A stretch of 64,000 bases of DNA from Bacteroidia bacterium (GTDB lineage: Bacteria > Bacteroidota > Bacteroidia > M30B66). The translations under genes were made by a program, and so were the position numbers. Shown here one piece after another: positions 26,378 to 35,627 of this stretch (position 1 is its first letter; the number at the start of each line of letters is the position of its first letter). The notes under the pieces were generated by a model, which saw only the letters and a program-made list of their open reading frames with translations, was not told the origin of the DNA and made no database searches. The stretch spans positions 136,732-200,731 of the forward strand of contig JAGYKL010000004.1 in NCBI GenBank assembly GCA_018401705.1, given 5' to 3'.

Positions 26378-29005
26378 TTATTTTTTTAGAAAGCGATAAA
26401 ACTCATGGTTATTGAGTATTAAAGTATATAGTCCTGTAGGAATTTTTAAGTCTATTCTCTTGTTATTACTTATTAGCCCTGATTGCCTGACGATACCCAT
26501 TTGATCAATGATTGAATATTCAATTGGGAAGTTGTTATTTATACTAAAATCTGTATTTGATATTACAATAAAATCATCAGCCGGATTAGGAAAAACAAAA
26601 GAATTGGAGTTACCGTTAGTTACTTTATGTTGAATTAATATATCATCATAATTTATCGAGTAAACTCCAACAGTATAAGAGGTGTTTCTTATGTAACTAA
26701 AAACACTATTTGTTACATTATCTGAAATCAGCCTAATTGATGAGTTACTGGCAGTAAGAGTATCAAGTATAATGCTTCTAACATATACGTCTGTTATTGC
26801 ATAGGCTTCTGAAAACTGATCCCCATCATTATAGTAAAATTTAATCCAATTCAATTCTGGACTTGGGTCACTGCTATAACTGCAACCTATTAAGTCGGTT
26901 ATACCATCACTATTGATATCCAAAAAGGCAAAATCGGCTAATAAAATTCCTAAAGTTTGTGGTTCAGAAAACTCCATAAAACCCGTTCCATACCGCACAA
27001 ATACATCTCGAGGTCCTGTTCCCGGAGGCTGCGACGAGGGAGCAAGATTATTATAGACAATATCATTAATACCGTCATTATTAATATCTGCTATATCGAG
27101 TCGATATACAATATTAACGTCATTTGCATCAATACTATAAGGTTCTGAGAAATTAAAATCTCCATAATTTAAAAAAATAAAAATACGATTATTTCCATTT
27201 TTTCTTGCTTGAACAATTATATCTTTAAAGCCGTTAGAATCTATATCTGCAGAAGATAATGATATAGAAGGTTTTGGTATATTAATTGGATACCAAGTCC
27301 CATTTGGTATACTTCCTTTGGCCGCAATATATAATTCATTGGATTGGCTGTTTTTTGAAAGTACTGTAAAGAACGAATCTGTGCTATCCGAAAAGAATGG
27401 TCTATGAAAGATTACAAGATCATTGCTGCCGTCATTATTAAAATCTTGAAAGATAGATCTAACAATTGTTATAGGCAATTCAACATCTAAATCAAAAAGA
27501 GCATTCTCAACGAAGTTATTATTTCCGTCATTTATCACTGTATAAATGCTGTCCTTAGAAGGAGGAGTTACATTTTGAATAATTAAGTCTTTAAATGAAT
27601 CTCCATTCACATCTAATACTCCTATTACATTCCCAGCGATTACTGAATTAGGAGTGCTTTTGAATAAAGACTCCATGTTCTCATAATTAACCTCTGTATT
27701 TTCAGATATATTCTTTGAAAAGTAGTTGTCTAAAAAAACATCCAATTTTCCATCCGAATTCAAATCTTCCAGAAAGTCAAATGATCGGTAATCGCCATAA
27801 ACAATTTCTTTTTCTTCATATGCACCTGTTGCAGGGCTTAGTTGTACAATGCTAACCCAATCATAAGAGGAAGGTGAGGTTGTGCCATTTATCAAAAATA
27901 TTTCATCTAATAAATCATCATTAAGGTCAGCAGAAAAGAGTAAATCAGCGTAAAATCTTCTACAAATTTCGCTACCCATTTGTAGAGCAACTCCATTAAT
28001 GTTTTCTAAAACAATAGGTATAGAATCAGTCCCTATTACAAAATCGGGATACTCATCATTATTGTAGTTAATTATATTCACTTCGCGCATATTTGACGAA
28101 CCTTCATTATATAGATATTCAGAATTTGAAGAGAAACTGCTTCCAATAGCAGTTTTTATAAATAGAGAGTCGTAAGTAAAATATAATAATTCATCAACAC
28201 CATTATTATTAAAGTCAGTTAACCCGTACCATAGAATTACTCCTGTTAATAAGGTATCTGTACTATTTAAAGCCAAAGAATTCTGCTCAAGTGAATGAAC
28301 ATATACCATTTCTTCTGATGTTCCTGCAGGTCTGTTTGAAGTAATTAATTGAAATTCTTCATCAATAACTCTGCTTGCAGTTCCGGCTTCAAGAGTTAAT
28401 TGATTAGGAGTTATGGAAATTGTGTCTGTTAGTTGACCTTCTGCATTTGAATATACACATAAGTTCGTTCCACATATTATTAAGTCTTTGTTATTATCAA
28501 AGTTAATATCAACTAGTTGCAGCCCTCTTACAGGTGGTGAATGGCTTTCAGGAAAAAATAATGTATCTAGAATATCAAAATTATTGCCATTATTAATATA
28601 TCTAATTAGGTATTCATTACTAAATGATTCGGTTAGAGGAGGGATAAAATAATAGTCATATTTATAGACAATTAAATCTGGTAATTCATCTTGATTAATA
28701 AATGCGCTTTGAACATATTTAAAATAACTAAAAGGATTTAGGTTTAAGGGTTCTTGAATAATTTGCTTTGAATATTTACCTCCTCCGTTGTTTACCATAA
28801 TACTTAATGGACTGTTTTCTAGGTAGCTCCTAGAGGATACTACAATATCAAGATCTCCATCCAAATCAAAATCAACCGGTTCAACATCAAGTCTATAGAA
28901 TATATTATCTCTAGAGATCTGCGTATAGGTATAGTCAAACTGGCAAAAAGCTTGTATTGAGCTTATAATACCCAGAAACATAAGTAAACATTGAAAATTC
29001 TTCAT
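26378..29005 (-). CDS. FG-GAP/VCBS repeat protein with T9SS type A sorting domain
   Basis: A secreted protein of 875 residues using ATG at 29005 (MKNFQCLLMFLGIISSIQAFCQ, a signal peptide); an in-frame ATG at 29026 overlaps the upstream gene and is less likely. About eleven calcium-loop-like repeats of the FG-GAP/VCBS type are visible, for example DFDLDGDLDIVV, DLNSDGKLDVFL, DVNGDSFKDLII, DFNNDGSNDLVIF and DINNDGINDIVY. They usually form a beta-propeller. The C-terminus is a PNP-type sorting domain: VFPNPADDFIVIS...IDQMGIVRQSG...GLYTLIL. It sits between the 917-residue protein (its end overlaps this gene's alternative start) and the M64 peptidase, in one operon. The function is unknown; surface binding is inferred from the domains. 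Confidence 0.87.
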   Translation of the reverse strand: MKNFQCLLMFLGIISSIQAFCQFDYTYTQISRDNIFYRLDVEPVDFDLDGDLDIVVSSRSYLENSPLSIMVNNGGGKYSKQIIQEPLNLNPFSYFKYVQSAFINQDELPDLIVYKYDYYFIPPLTESFSNEYLIRYINNGNNFDILDTLFFPESHSPPVRGLQLVDINFDNNKDLIICGTNLCVYSNAEGQLTDTISITPNQLTLEAGTASRVIDEEFQLITSNRPAGTSEEMVYVHSLEQNSLALNSTDTLLTGVILWYGLTDFNNNGVDELLYFTYDSLFIKTAIGSSFSSNSEYLYNEGSSNMREVNIINYNNDEYPDFVIGTDSIPIVLENINGVALQMGSEICRRFYADLLFSADLNDDLLDEIFLINGTTSPSSYDWVSIVQLSPATGAYEEKEIVYGDYRSFDFLEDLNSDGKLDVFLDNYFSKNISENTEVNYENMESLFKSTPNSVIAGNVIGVLDVNGDSFKDLIIQNVTPPSKDSIYTVINDGNNNFVENALFDLDVELPITIVRSIFQDFNNDGSNDLVIFHRPFFSDSTDSFFTVLSKNSQSNELYIAAKGSIPNGTWYPINIPKPSISLSSADIDSNGFKDIIVQARKNGNNRIFIFLNYGDFNFSEPYSIDANDVNIVYRLDIADINNDGINDIVYNNLAPSSQPPGTGPRDVFVRYGTGFMEFSEPQTLGILLADFAFLDINSDGITDLIGCSYSSDPSPELNWIKFYYNDGDQFSEAYAITDVYVRSIILDTLTASNSSIRLISDNVTNSVFSYIRNTSYTVGVYSINYDDILIQHKVTNGNSNSFVFPNPADDFIVISNTDFSINNNFPIEYSIIDQMGIVRQSGLISNNKRIDLKIPTGLYTLILNNHEFYRFLKK

Positions 29006-29015
29006 ACCAATACAT

Positions 29016-31769
29016 TTAATTACCATAGATACAATTATGATTGAGCGGATAATGACTCCTCACAATAAATTTATAATTTACAAAAACCTCGTCTATTGCT
29101 TTACACGCTTTTTGATTCGTTACTTCCAAGCTAAAAACCTGAGAGTTAAATAATTCTTTAACTCGACAATAAGGCAAATAATTCTCAAAGACATTAATGG
29201 ATGGAAACCATTCAAATGATAAAGTAGAATCAGCATTTTCAAACTTTCCCAAAACTGGCCATCCCGAATTATTATTTAGAACCTTATCCTCCCCCGCATC
29301 CGCCCTGCAAGGAACACAATCAAAGGTATCAGTAGTTGCTAAGGTGTACATGCCAAACACGCTAGAAACTCCATTTGTAGTTATTGTGCCTGTAGAATCA
29401 TTGCCGCTGGTGCCACCGTTTCCGAGGTCTTTCCAGGTGCTGCCGTTGTAAGCGGTAATTTTTAGGTTATCGAGCGTGTCGTAGCTGCAGCCCATATTAT
29501 CACGGTATAAGCTTACTTCTACATTGGCAGTGCCTAAGGTGCGTTCAAACTTCCAGTATTCGTTAGTACTTATTTCGTTAATGCTTCCATCTTTGTTCGC
29601 AAGACTATGCTCTTCTGAAGGATCTAAATTAGCATACATAGCTTTAAAGGTATTGTTTACTCCCGGAGCAGATATGCTTAAAGGTTTATAATGTCCATTT
29701 CTGCCTAGTGGAAAAGTAAATGCCGTACTTCCGTATTTTGCCATAAAGCCGTCTACATAAGAACTATCTGAACCTCCGGTTATGCTTGTACTTAATGAAG
29801 CTACAAAGTTATTTCCTGCCGTAGACTTAATAATACCTTTTTGAAGGTTTAGATTCAAAGCTAAAGTGAGAGGCAAATCTATCATTAGATCTCCACTTGG
29901 TTTATCAACTGCTAAACGAATAAAGGTAGTGCTTAATGAATGACCTCTTGAGATGGTTTGATTGCCTGTACCATTGAAGCTGAAGTAATTGTTGGTTTGG
30001 CCAAAGGCATGGGTGCCGGTAATATGTAAATCTTTTTTGAAATGGTGTGGACCAACATAACCAAATTCAAATGCTCCACTGCCACTTCTATCGTAAGTTA
30101 CATTATCATGATATACACAAGCTGAACCAGCATAGTTAATCTGCCAGGTACCACTGCTGTGGGTAGATTTAAATGAAACCGGGCCATAACAAGTCAAGTT
30201 ACCATTGCCCTGATCGGTAATATTGCCGGTCTTCACTAAAGTGAGGGAATCAGCAAACGTTCCCCCATTAACCAAAATGGAGGGAAATTCAGCTTTGAAT
30301 TTTCCTGAAAAAGAAGAACCTGCCCCTAAAGAAATACGGTTTGAACTACCCGTTGAGGTTAAATCAATAGCCGAGGTGCTCAACTGGTTAAAATGACTAA
30401 AGGTTATTCCTCCACTAAGGTTGGTGTAACTTAATGAACCTCCGCTTTGATGATTTAATCCACCAAAATGAAGATTTCCTCCTGTTGAATTGATGGAAAT
30501 ATTGCCTGTTAAACTTAGCCTATTAGCCGCATTAATACCGATAGAAATTGTACCATTTGAAATAATGGTTGCTAAATTACCGGTCATTGTATTTCCTGCA
30601 CCACGGCGGCAAAATGCTAAAATTCCGCTTGAGGTGTTTTCTAAAGTTACATCTTGGTAAGAATCTCCAAAATCTCCTTCGATGTAAAAGTAGCCGCTGC
30701 CCGTGTTTTTAAAGTGAACAGATGCACTTGCGGTAATGGGACCAACATTTTGATCTACACCACCACCTGTTTTAGTAAACTGACTGAATCCTTGAAGTTC
30801 ACATTCATCAATGAATAGATTAGAAGCTGTAAGACTTAGGCTATCTTCAAAGACTGATTCATTGTCTAATAAAAACGAAGAATTTCCGCTTAAACTTAAA
30901 TGTGTAGAAACAGCTAGTGTTGAGTTTAGAAATTTAATTTGACCTAACGAAAATCCACTTGTATCAATACCTACAGATGCCGTAGAATCGAATAAACAAT
31001 CGCGAAATTCAATTACAGAAGTTGAAAAAGTTCCTGCAGCTGCGCTGCTTGATGAGAGCTTAACCTGATTTACAAGACTTGTTGTTGAACCAGTGTTTCC
31101 TACCTCAATACCTGTGGAGGTAGCAGATGCTCCTCGCTCAAACACCGTATATCCCTCAAATCTGTTTCCGGTGGAGGATGAGCCAAATACCAGTGCGCTG
31201 CTTCCATTGGAAACAGCAAAAAGGCTGTCTTCAAACACGTCGGGGTTGCTTTGTCCAAAAACAAATAAACCAGAACCTGATTGAGTAATATGACAAACCC
31301 CTTCAAAAGTATTGCCACCGGAATTTACGTTTGCAGAACCGGTATAGTTCAATGAAACTTCTCCTTGGTAGGTGCTAGAAACAGTAGTAATGGAGGTTCC
31401 AGAAGCGGTAACACCGCATGAAAATGTTGAAGAACTTGCATTGAAGGAGCCTGTTATAAGCTCTCCGTTTGATACCGTAGCAGAGGTAAAAGTACCTGTG
31501 CCACTAACAGTTAAAACATAGCCGCCTAAACTTAAAGTAGAAGAAGCACTCATAGTTAAAGAGCCTATGCTTCTTGCCATGTCTAACACAGGCTGATTGG
31601 CCGTGCTTGCTATACTTACAGCATCGCCCGCAGATGGCACTCCACTTGGAGACCAGTTGGAAGAAGTTGCCCAATCGGTATCGCTTGAGCCCGTCCAAGA
31701 ATAAGATGTTTGAGAAAAAATTGTCATTGGCAAAAGCCCAATAAATAATAATAAAGATAGGTATTTCAT
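29016..31769 (-). CDS. Large exported beta-rich surface protein of unknown function
   Basis: A 917-residue protein with a signal peptide (KYLSLLLFIGLLPMTIFSQT). The first 700 or so residues are rich in Ser, Thr, Gly and Asn. They have a periodic pattern of the beta-helix or autotransporter-passenger kind (SSNWSPSGVPSAGDAVSIAS, then NISINSTGGNLHFGG, FLLDNESVFEDSL). A CVPCRADAGEDK module, also present in the M64 peptidase, begins near residue 825 and continues with LSFEWFPSINVF and FSLEVTN. No CHU_C or type A sorting domain is recognisable at the end (FIVRSHYPLNHNCIYGN), unlike the neighbours. It overlaps the FG-GAP gene slightly and is probably cotranscribed with it. I do not recognise a specific function. 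Confidence 0.75.
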   Translation of the reverse strand: MKYLSLLLFIGLLPMTIFSQTSYSWTGSSDTDWATSSNWSPSGVPSAGDAVSIASTANQPVLDMARSIGSLTMSASSTLSLGGYVLTVSGTGTFTSATVSNGELITGSFNASSSTFSCGVTASGTSITTVSSTYQGEVSLNYTGSANVNSGGNTFEGVCHITQSGSGLFVFGQSNPDVFEDSLFAVSNGSSALVFGSSSTGNRFEGYTVFERGASATSTGIEVGNTGSTTSLVNQVKLSSSSAAAGTFSTSVIEFRDCLFDSTASVGIDTSGFSLGQIKFLNSTLAVSTHLSLSGNSSFLLDNESVFEDSLSLTASNLFIDECELQGFSQFTKTGGGVDQNVGPITASASVHFKNTGSGYFYIEGDFGDSYQDVTLENTSSGILAFCRRGAGNTMTGNLATIISNGTISIGINAANRLSLTGNISINSTGGNLHFGGLNHQSGGSLSYTNLSGGITFSHFNQLSTSAIDLTSTGSSNRISLGAGSSFSGKFKAEFPSILVNGGTFADSLTLVKTGNITDQGNGNLTCYGPVSFKSTHSSGTWQINYAGSACVYHDNVTYDRSGSGAFEFGYVGPHHFKKDLHITGTHAFGQTNNYFSFNGTGNQTISRGHSLSTTFIRLAVDKPSGDLMIDLPLTLALNLNLQKGIIKSTAGNNFVASLSTSITGGSDSSYVDGFMAKYGSTAFTFPLGRNGHYKPLSISAPGVNNTFKAMYANLDPSEEHSLANKDGSINEISTNEYWKFERTLGTANVEVSLYRDNMGCSYDTLDNLKITAYNGSTWKDLGNGGTSGNDSTGTITTNGVSSVFGMYTLATTDTFDCVPCRADAGEDKVLNNNSGWPVLGKFENADSTLSFEWFPSINVFENYLPYCRVKELFNSQVFSLEVTNQKACKAIDEVFVNYKFIVRSHYPLNHNCIYGN

Positions 31770-31832
31770 AGGCTAATGCAATTAAATGAGGACTAAAATT
31801 GAAATCAGTATTAGAATGGATGAAAATCAGAT

Positions 31833-32264
31833 TTATTGAAGCATACCGTTATATGTTCCCAAAACAGAACCACTTGAAGAAAGGGCTTCGAGTTTTAAAA
31901 AAGTAAAATCTCGAGCTTCAAGTTGACCTAGAGTAAAATTGCAAATAATGCCAATGCGCGTCATGCTCAAAGAAGAAGAAATCACCTCTCCATCAAAATC
32001 AAAGCTTTGGTTGAGAATATCAGAGCCTTGGTCTTCGGTACCCAGTTTAACACGTATAGAAGCTATATTACTAGTATCCGAAAGCTCACATTTAAGTTCT
32101 TTTGCAATAGAACTAGATAACTCAGGATTGCCATATTGGTCATAGGTAGTATCAACAACAACGTCAGTAGAACTACTCTCTACAAAAGAAAACTCTGTAG
32201 TCTGCCCCTGCAAACATGATACTGAAATGATAGCGGAAAATAGTAATAGTAAAAATGTTTGCAT
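31833..32264 (-). CDS. Small exported protein of unknown function
   Basis: A 143-residue protein with an N-terminal signal peptide (QTFLLLLFSAIISVSCLQGQ) that ends with a cysteine at position 17 which could be a lipobox (SVSC), though the QGQ cut site is also plausible. The mature part, FSFVESSSTDVVVDTTYDQ..., is acidic and beta-rich, with no family I recognise. It is the first gene of the run that continues with the 917-residue protein, the FG-GAP protein and the M64 peptidase, 63 bases upstream of the 917-residue protein. A near-consensus TACTTTTA lies about 40 bases before the ATG on the minus strand. Confidence 0.6.
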   Translation of the reverse strand: MQTFLLLLFSAIISVSCLQGQTTEFSFVESSSTDVVVDTTYDQYGNPELSSSIAKELKCELSDTSNIASIRVKLGTEDQGSDILNQSFDFDGEVISSSLSMTRIGIICNFTLGQLEARDFTFLKLEALSSSGSVLGTYNGMLQ

Positions 32265-32880
32265 ATAGCTCGATTTTGATTTTACTAAAAGTACATAATT
32301 GAAATCAGGTCTATGTTAAGGGGGGGGTGACTATATTGTTAAGGGAATGTTAAGCGGGGTTTTAAGCTGAAACATTTACATGATGTTTGGGAGGTTGAAA
32401 CGGAAAATGATAAATGCTTTGATAAACACATCAGTACCTAATTTGATAAACTGAGCAGGACTTAAACAGCTTTAAGCCATTGAAAACTAAGATTTCTGAA
32501 ACAAGCAAACTTATGGGAGCTGAGCTTGTTGAAGAGCCCTGCCCAAGTATTAAGTTGAAGCAACAACCAGAAAATCTTAGAGCTAACATATCTTACTTTA
32601 ATGACATTACCATAGGCTTAACATTTTCATTTTTAGCTGCCTAATAAACTATTTCTTGCCTCAATCTTAATACATGCTGATCTTGAAACGCTAAGCGCAT
32701 AGGTAATTGATTTTCTTTACTTTAACTATGTTCTGCTTTTTAAGAAAAGTATAATTATGGTTTTACTTACACAAAACAGTATGCATTATCAAACCTGTAA
32801 TCCTCTTCATTGATAATTATTCCCCTACTTTTGGCAAGAATTCAGCAAAAAATGCGTTCCTAATTCGCATTCATCAATTT
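32265..32880. other. Non-coding divergent region before the efflux operon
   Basis: About 600 bases without a convincing gene. A 43-codon frame at 32513-32644 is open but matches nothing I know. TGAGCTTGTTGAAG at 32521-32534 differs by one base from the core of the 28-bp repeats. The plus-strand promoter of the HlyD gene lies at its right end (32826-32833). Confidence 0.4.
32826..32833 (+). promoter_or_regulatory. -7 promoter box (TACTTTTG) for the efflux operon
   Basis: TACTTTTG fits TAnnTTTG. The nearest TTG (32810-32812) leaves only 13 bases, shorter than usual, so the -33 is uncertain. It is 47 bases before the ATG at 32881. Confidence 0.45.
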
Positions 32881-34281
32881 ATGAGAAAAAAATTACTTAG
32901 CCGTCAGGCAATAATCATCTATATAGTTATTGGTATTTTGAGTATTTGGTACTTCAGTTCCTCTGAAGTCAAAGGCGATTCAGAAGTTCTTCTTAGTAAA
33001 GCTATCCGCTCTGATTTTGAAATTGCTGTTGTAACAACCGGTGAAGTTAGGGCCAAGAATCAAACTGATATTGATGCACCCGGTCCTGAAATGAGAGAAG
33101 CCGGATTATGGAACGGCACAAAAATTCAGGATCTTGTACCTGAAGGAACTGTTGTTAAAGCCGGTGATTTTGTGGCATCGCTCGACAAGTCGGCACTTAT
33201 GACAAAACTCCAGGAAGTTAGCCTCGAGTACGACAAAAAAGAATCGGAACTTAAACAAGCTCGATTAGATACTGCCATAACACTCAGAGACGCTCGCGAC
33301 GAACTTTTAAATTTAAAATCGGCAGTCACTGAAGCACGTCTCGAAGTTGAGCAATCAGCTTTTGAAGCACCTGCTATTCAACGTCAAAAAGAACTGGCTT
33401 TAGAGAAAGCTCAAAGAAATCTTGAGCAAAAAACCACCAACTACAGCACTAAAGTGGAGCAATCCGCAACGAAAGTTGCTATTATATATGCCGACCTTCA
33501 GAAAGCCGAAAACGGCCTCAATCGCGTAAGCAGCCTCATGCAAAAAATGGAAATCAAAGCTCCTGAAGATGGAATGGTTATTTACGTAAAAAACTGGAAT
33601 GGAAAAAAGAAAGGCGTTGGCTCCAATGTATCTCCCTGGGAATCGGCTGTTGCTACCCTACCCGATTTACGTGAAATGCAGGTACTTACCTATGTGAACG
33701 AAGTTGATATCAGAAAAGTAAAAGAAGGTCAAGCAGTTAAAATAACTCTTGATGCCGAACCTGACAAAAAATTAGAGGGTGTTGTTACACAAGTTGCCAA
33801 TATTGGTGAACAGCGCCCAAATCAGGATTCTAAAGTATTTGAAGTTGTGATTGATGTGCTAACACAGGATTCAACTTTAAGACCATCTATGACAACCAGT
33901 AACCGCATCATTATTGAAAAATACAAAGATGTTGTTTCGGTTCCTCTGGAAGCCATAAATGCCGAAAAGAAAGTGTCTTATGCTTGGGTAAAAGATGGCG
34001 GTAAGCTCATCAAACAAGAGGTTAAAATTGCTGCGCTAAATGACATGAGCGCATTGATTTATGCAGGATTAAAAGCTGAAGACGAAGTGTATTTAAGTCT
34101 ACCGCCTGATACCATTGGCGAAGAATTAGTATTAGCTGATTCAAGCATTACCATGCCAAAACCTTTTGTTAACTCAGAAGAAAGAAAACGTTTGGACGCT
34201 TATATAGAAAAACAAAAAGCTGAAGCAAGAAAAGACCGTGAATCTTACGGAATGGGTGGAGTAACAATTATAATGGAATAG
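32881..34281 (+). CDS. HlyD/MacA-type periplasmic adaptor of an efflux system
   Basis: A membrane-fusion protein of 466 residues. Residues 8-26 form an inner-membrane anchor (RQAIIIYIVIGILSIWYFSS). Next come the lipoyl-type segment (VVTTGEVRAKNQTDIDAPG, VPEGTVVKAGDFVASLD), a coiled-coil hairpin at about residues 112-215 (heptad-rich, EKAQRNLEQKTTNYSTKVEQ), and the second lipoyl half (MEIKAPEDGMVIYVKNWNG). The beta-barrel and membrane-proximal domains then end at ERKRLDAYIEKQKAEARKDR. Such adaptors link an inner-membrane transporter to an outer-membrane TolC channel. The next two genes encode a MacB-like permease and a TolC, with 9 bases to the first, so all three form one operon. Confidence 0.92.
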   Translation: MRKKLLSRQAIIIYIVIGILSIWYFSSSEVKGDSEVLLSKAIRSDFEIAVVTTGEVRAKNQTDIDAPGPEMREAGLWNGTKIQDLVPEGTVVKAGDFVASLDKSALMTKLQEVSLEYDKKESELKQARLDTAITLRDARDELLNLKSAVTEARLEVEQSAFEAPAIQRQKELALEKAQRNLEQKTTNYSTKVEQSATKVAIIYADLQKAENGLNRVSSLMQKMEIKAPEDGMVIYVKNWNGKKKGVGSNVSPWESAVATLPDLREMQVLTYVNEVDIRKVKEGQAVKITLDAEPDKKLEGVVTQVANIGEQRPNQDSKVFEVVIDVLTQDSTLRPSMTTSNRIIIEKYKDVVSVPLEAINAEKKVSYAWVKDGGKLIKQEVKIAALNDMSALIYAGLKAEDEVYLSLPPDTIGEELVLADSSITMPKPFVNSEERKRLDAYIEKQKAEARKDRESYGMGGVTIIME

Positions 34282-34290
34282 AAGTTTTTC

Positions 34291-35627
34291 ATGGAGCGCT
34301 TCATATTCAATTTTAATATCGGCCTTGAGGCTTTAATAGCCAATAGATTTAGGGCAATTCTCACTTCGCTTGGAATCATTTTGGCGTTGCTGCAGTAATT
34401 GCTATGCTGGCTATTGGAGCCGGCACCGAAAAGGAAATTCTCGAGCAAATCAAACAGATTGGCTCTAATAACATCATCATCAAAGCCCGCGAGATTGAAA
34501 AATCTGAAAATGAAGATACTCAAAGCAAAGAGCAACTCTCATCGAGATATTCTCCAGGATTAAGCATGCAGGATGCAGAAAACATAATTCAGACAGTTCC
34601 AGATGTAAATTATGTGAGTCCTGAAATCGAAACCGAATCTTCGTTTTACTCTGATGGACTTAAAACACAAGGAAAACTTATTGGAGTTACTAATAGATAT
34701 TTCGAAAGTAACAACCTTCATCTGGCTCAGGGGCTTGAGTTTTCAAAGCATCAATTAGAACATTCTCTAGCTGTCTGCATCATAGGAAAAGGCATCAAAG
34801 CAAAGCTTTTCGCAAAAACAGAACCCATCGGGAAACTCATCAAATGCAATGGAGTTTGGTTAACGGTGGTTGGAGTTCTTGAAAATCGCGATGTAACTCA
34901 GGGTGCTTCTCAGAAATTCTCCATTAGAAATGTCAACTCAGAAGTTTACATACCGGTAAATACGATGCTGATGCGATTCTACAACCGGTCTAATCTCACA
35001 GTTGCCGATATTAAAAAGGCCGCAGGAGAAGATGAAGAAGAAGAAGAACAGCCGGTTACCAAAACTGAGGAGAATTATCATCAATTGGATAGACTTGTAG
35101 TAAATATGAACTCAAGCAATTCTATTTCAGCAGCCGTTGAAGTGATTGATAAAATACTCAATCGAAGGCATAATGAAGTTGATGATTATGAGATAGTTGT
35201 TCCAGAACTTTTGCTGAAGCAAGAGCAGAGAACACGTAAACTTTTTAATGTAGTACTTGCTGTTATTGCAGGTATTTCCCTCCTAGTCGGAGGAATTGGA
35301 ATCATGAATATCATGCTTGCTTCTGTCCTTGAAAGAACCAAGGAAATTGGACTTAGGCTTTCTATTGGTGCCAGACAAAAAGACATTCTTTTTCAATTTG
35401 TTGCCGAAGCTGTTTTAATTTCTTTATCCGGCGGTATCGCCGGGATAATTCTAGGAATTACGCTCGCCTATTTCATTGAGAAACTGGCTGATATTCAAAC
35501 CATTATTTCCACGGCTTCTGTGGTACTTTCATTTCTCGTTTCTGTTTCTGTAGGCTTAATCTTCGGGATTTTCCCCGCAAGAAAAGCATCAGAACAGAGT
35601 CCGATTGAATCTCTTAGATATGAATAA
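34291..35627 (+). CDS. MacB-like ABC transporter permease without ATPase domain, frameshifted near 34380
   Basis: Inner-membrane permease of the MacB/FtsX type. The ATG at 34291 gives MERFIFNFNIGLEALIANRFRAILTSLGII and then runs into a stop. Reading one base over from ATTTTGGCG gives FGVAAVIAMLAIGAGTEKE, the standard first-helix sequence. Adding one T to the TTTT run restores a protein of 445 residues. The periplasmic domain follows (YVSPEIETESSFYSDGL, NNLHLAQGLEFSKHQ). Then come three C-terminal helices with the FtsX-type GGIGIMNIMLASVLERTKEIGLRLSIGARQ pattern (given here in part) and a FPARKASEQSPIESLRYE tail. No ATP-binding domain or gene is adjacent. It follows the HlyD gene by 9 bases and overlaps the TolC start by 8. 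Confidence 0.87.

Noticed and set aside
32513..32644. 43-codon plus-strand frame in the efflux upstream region
   Set aside because: Too short and unlike anything known. No promoter box sits at a fitting distance. It overlaps a repeat-core copy. It might be real but cannot be supported.
35605..35619. TTG start for the TolC gene
   Set aside because: It would place five odd residues before a good signal peptide that begins at the ATG at 35620.
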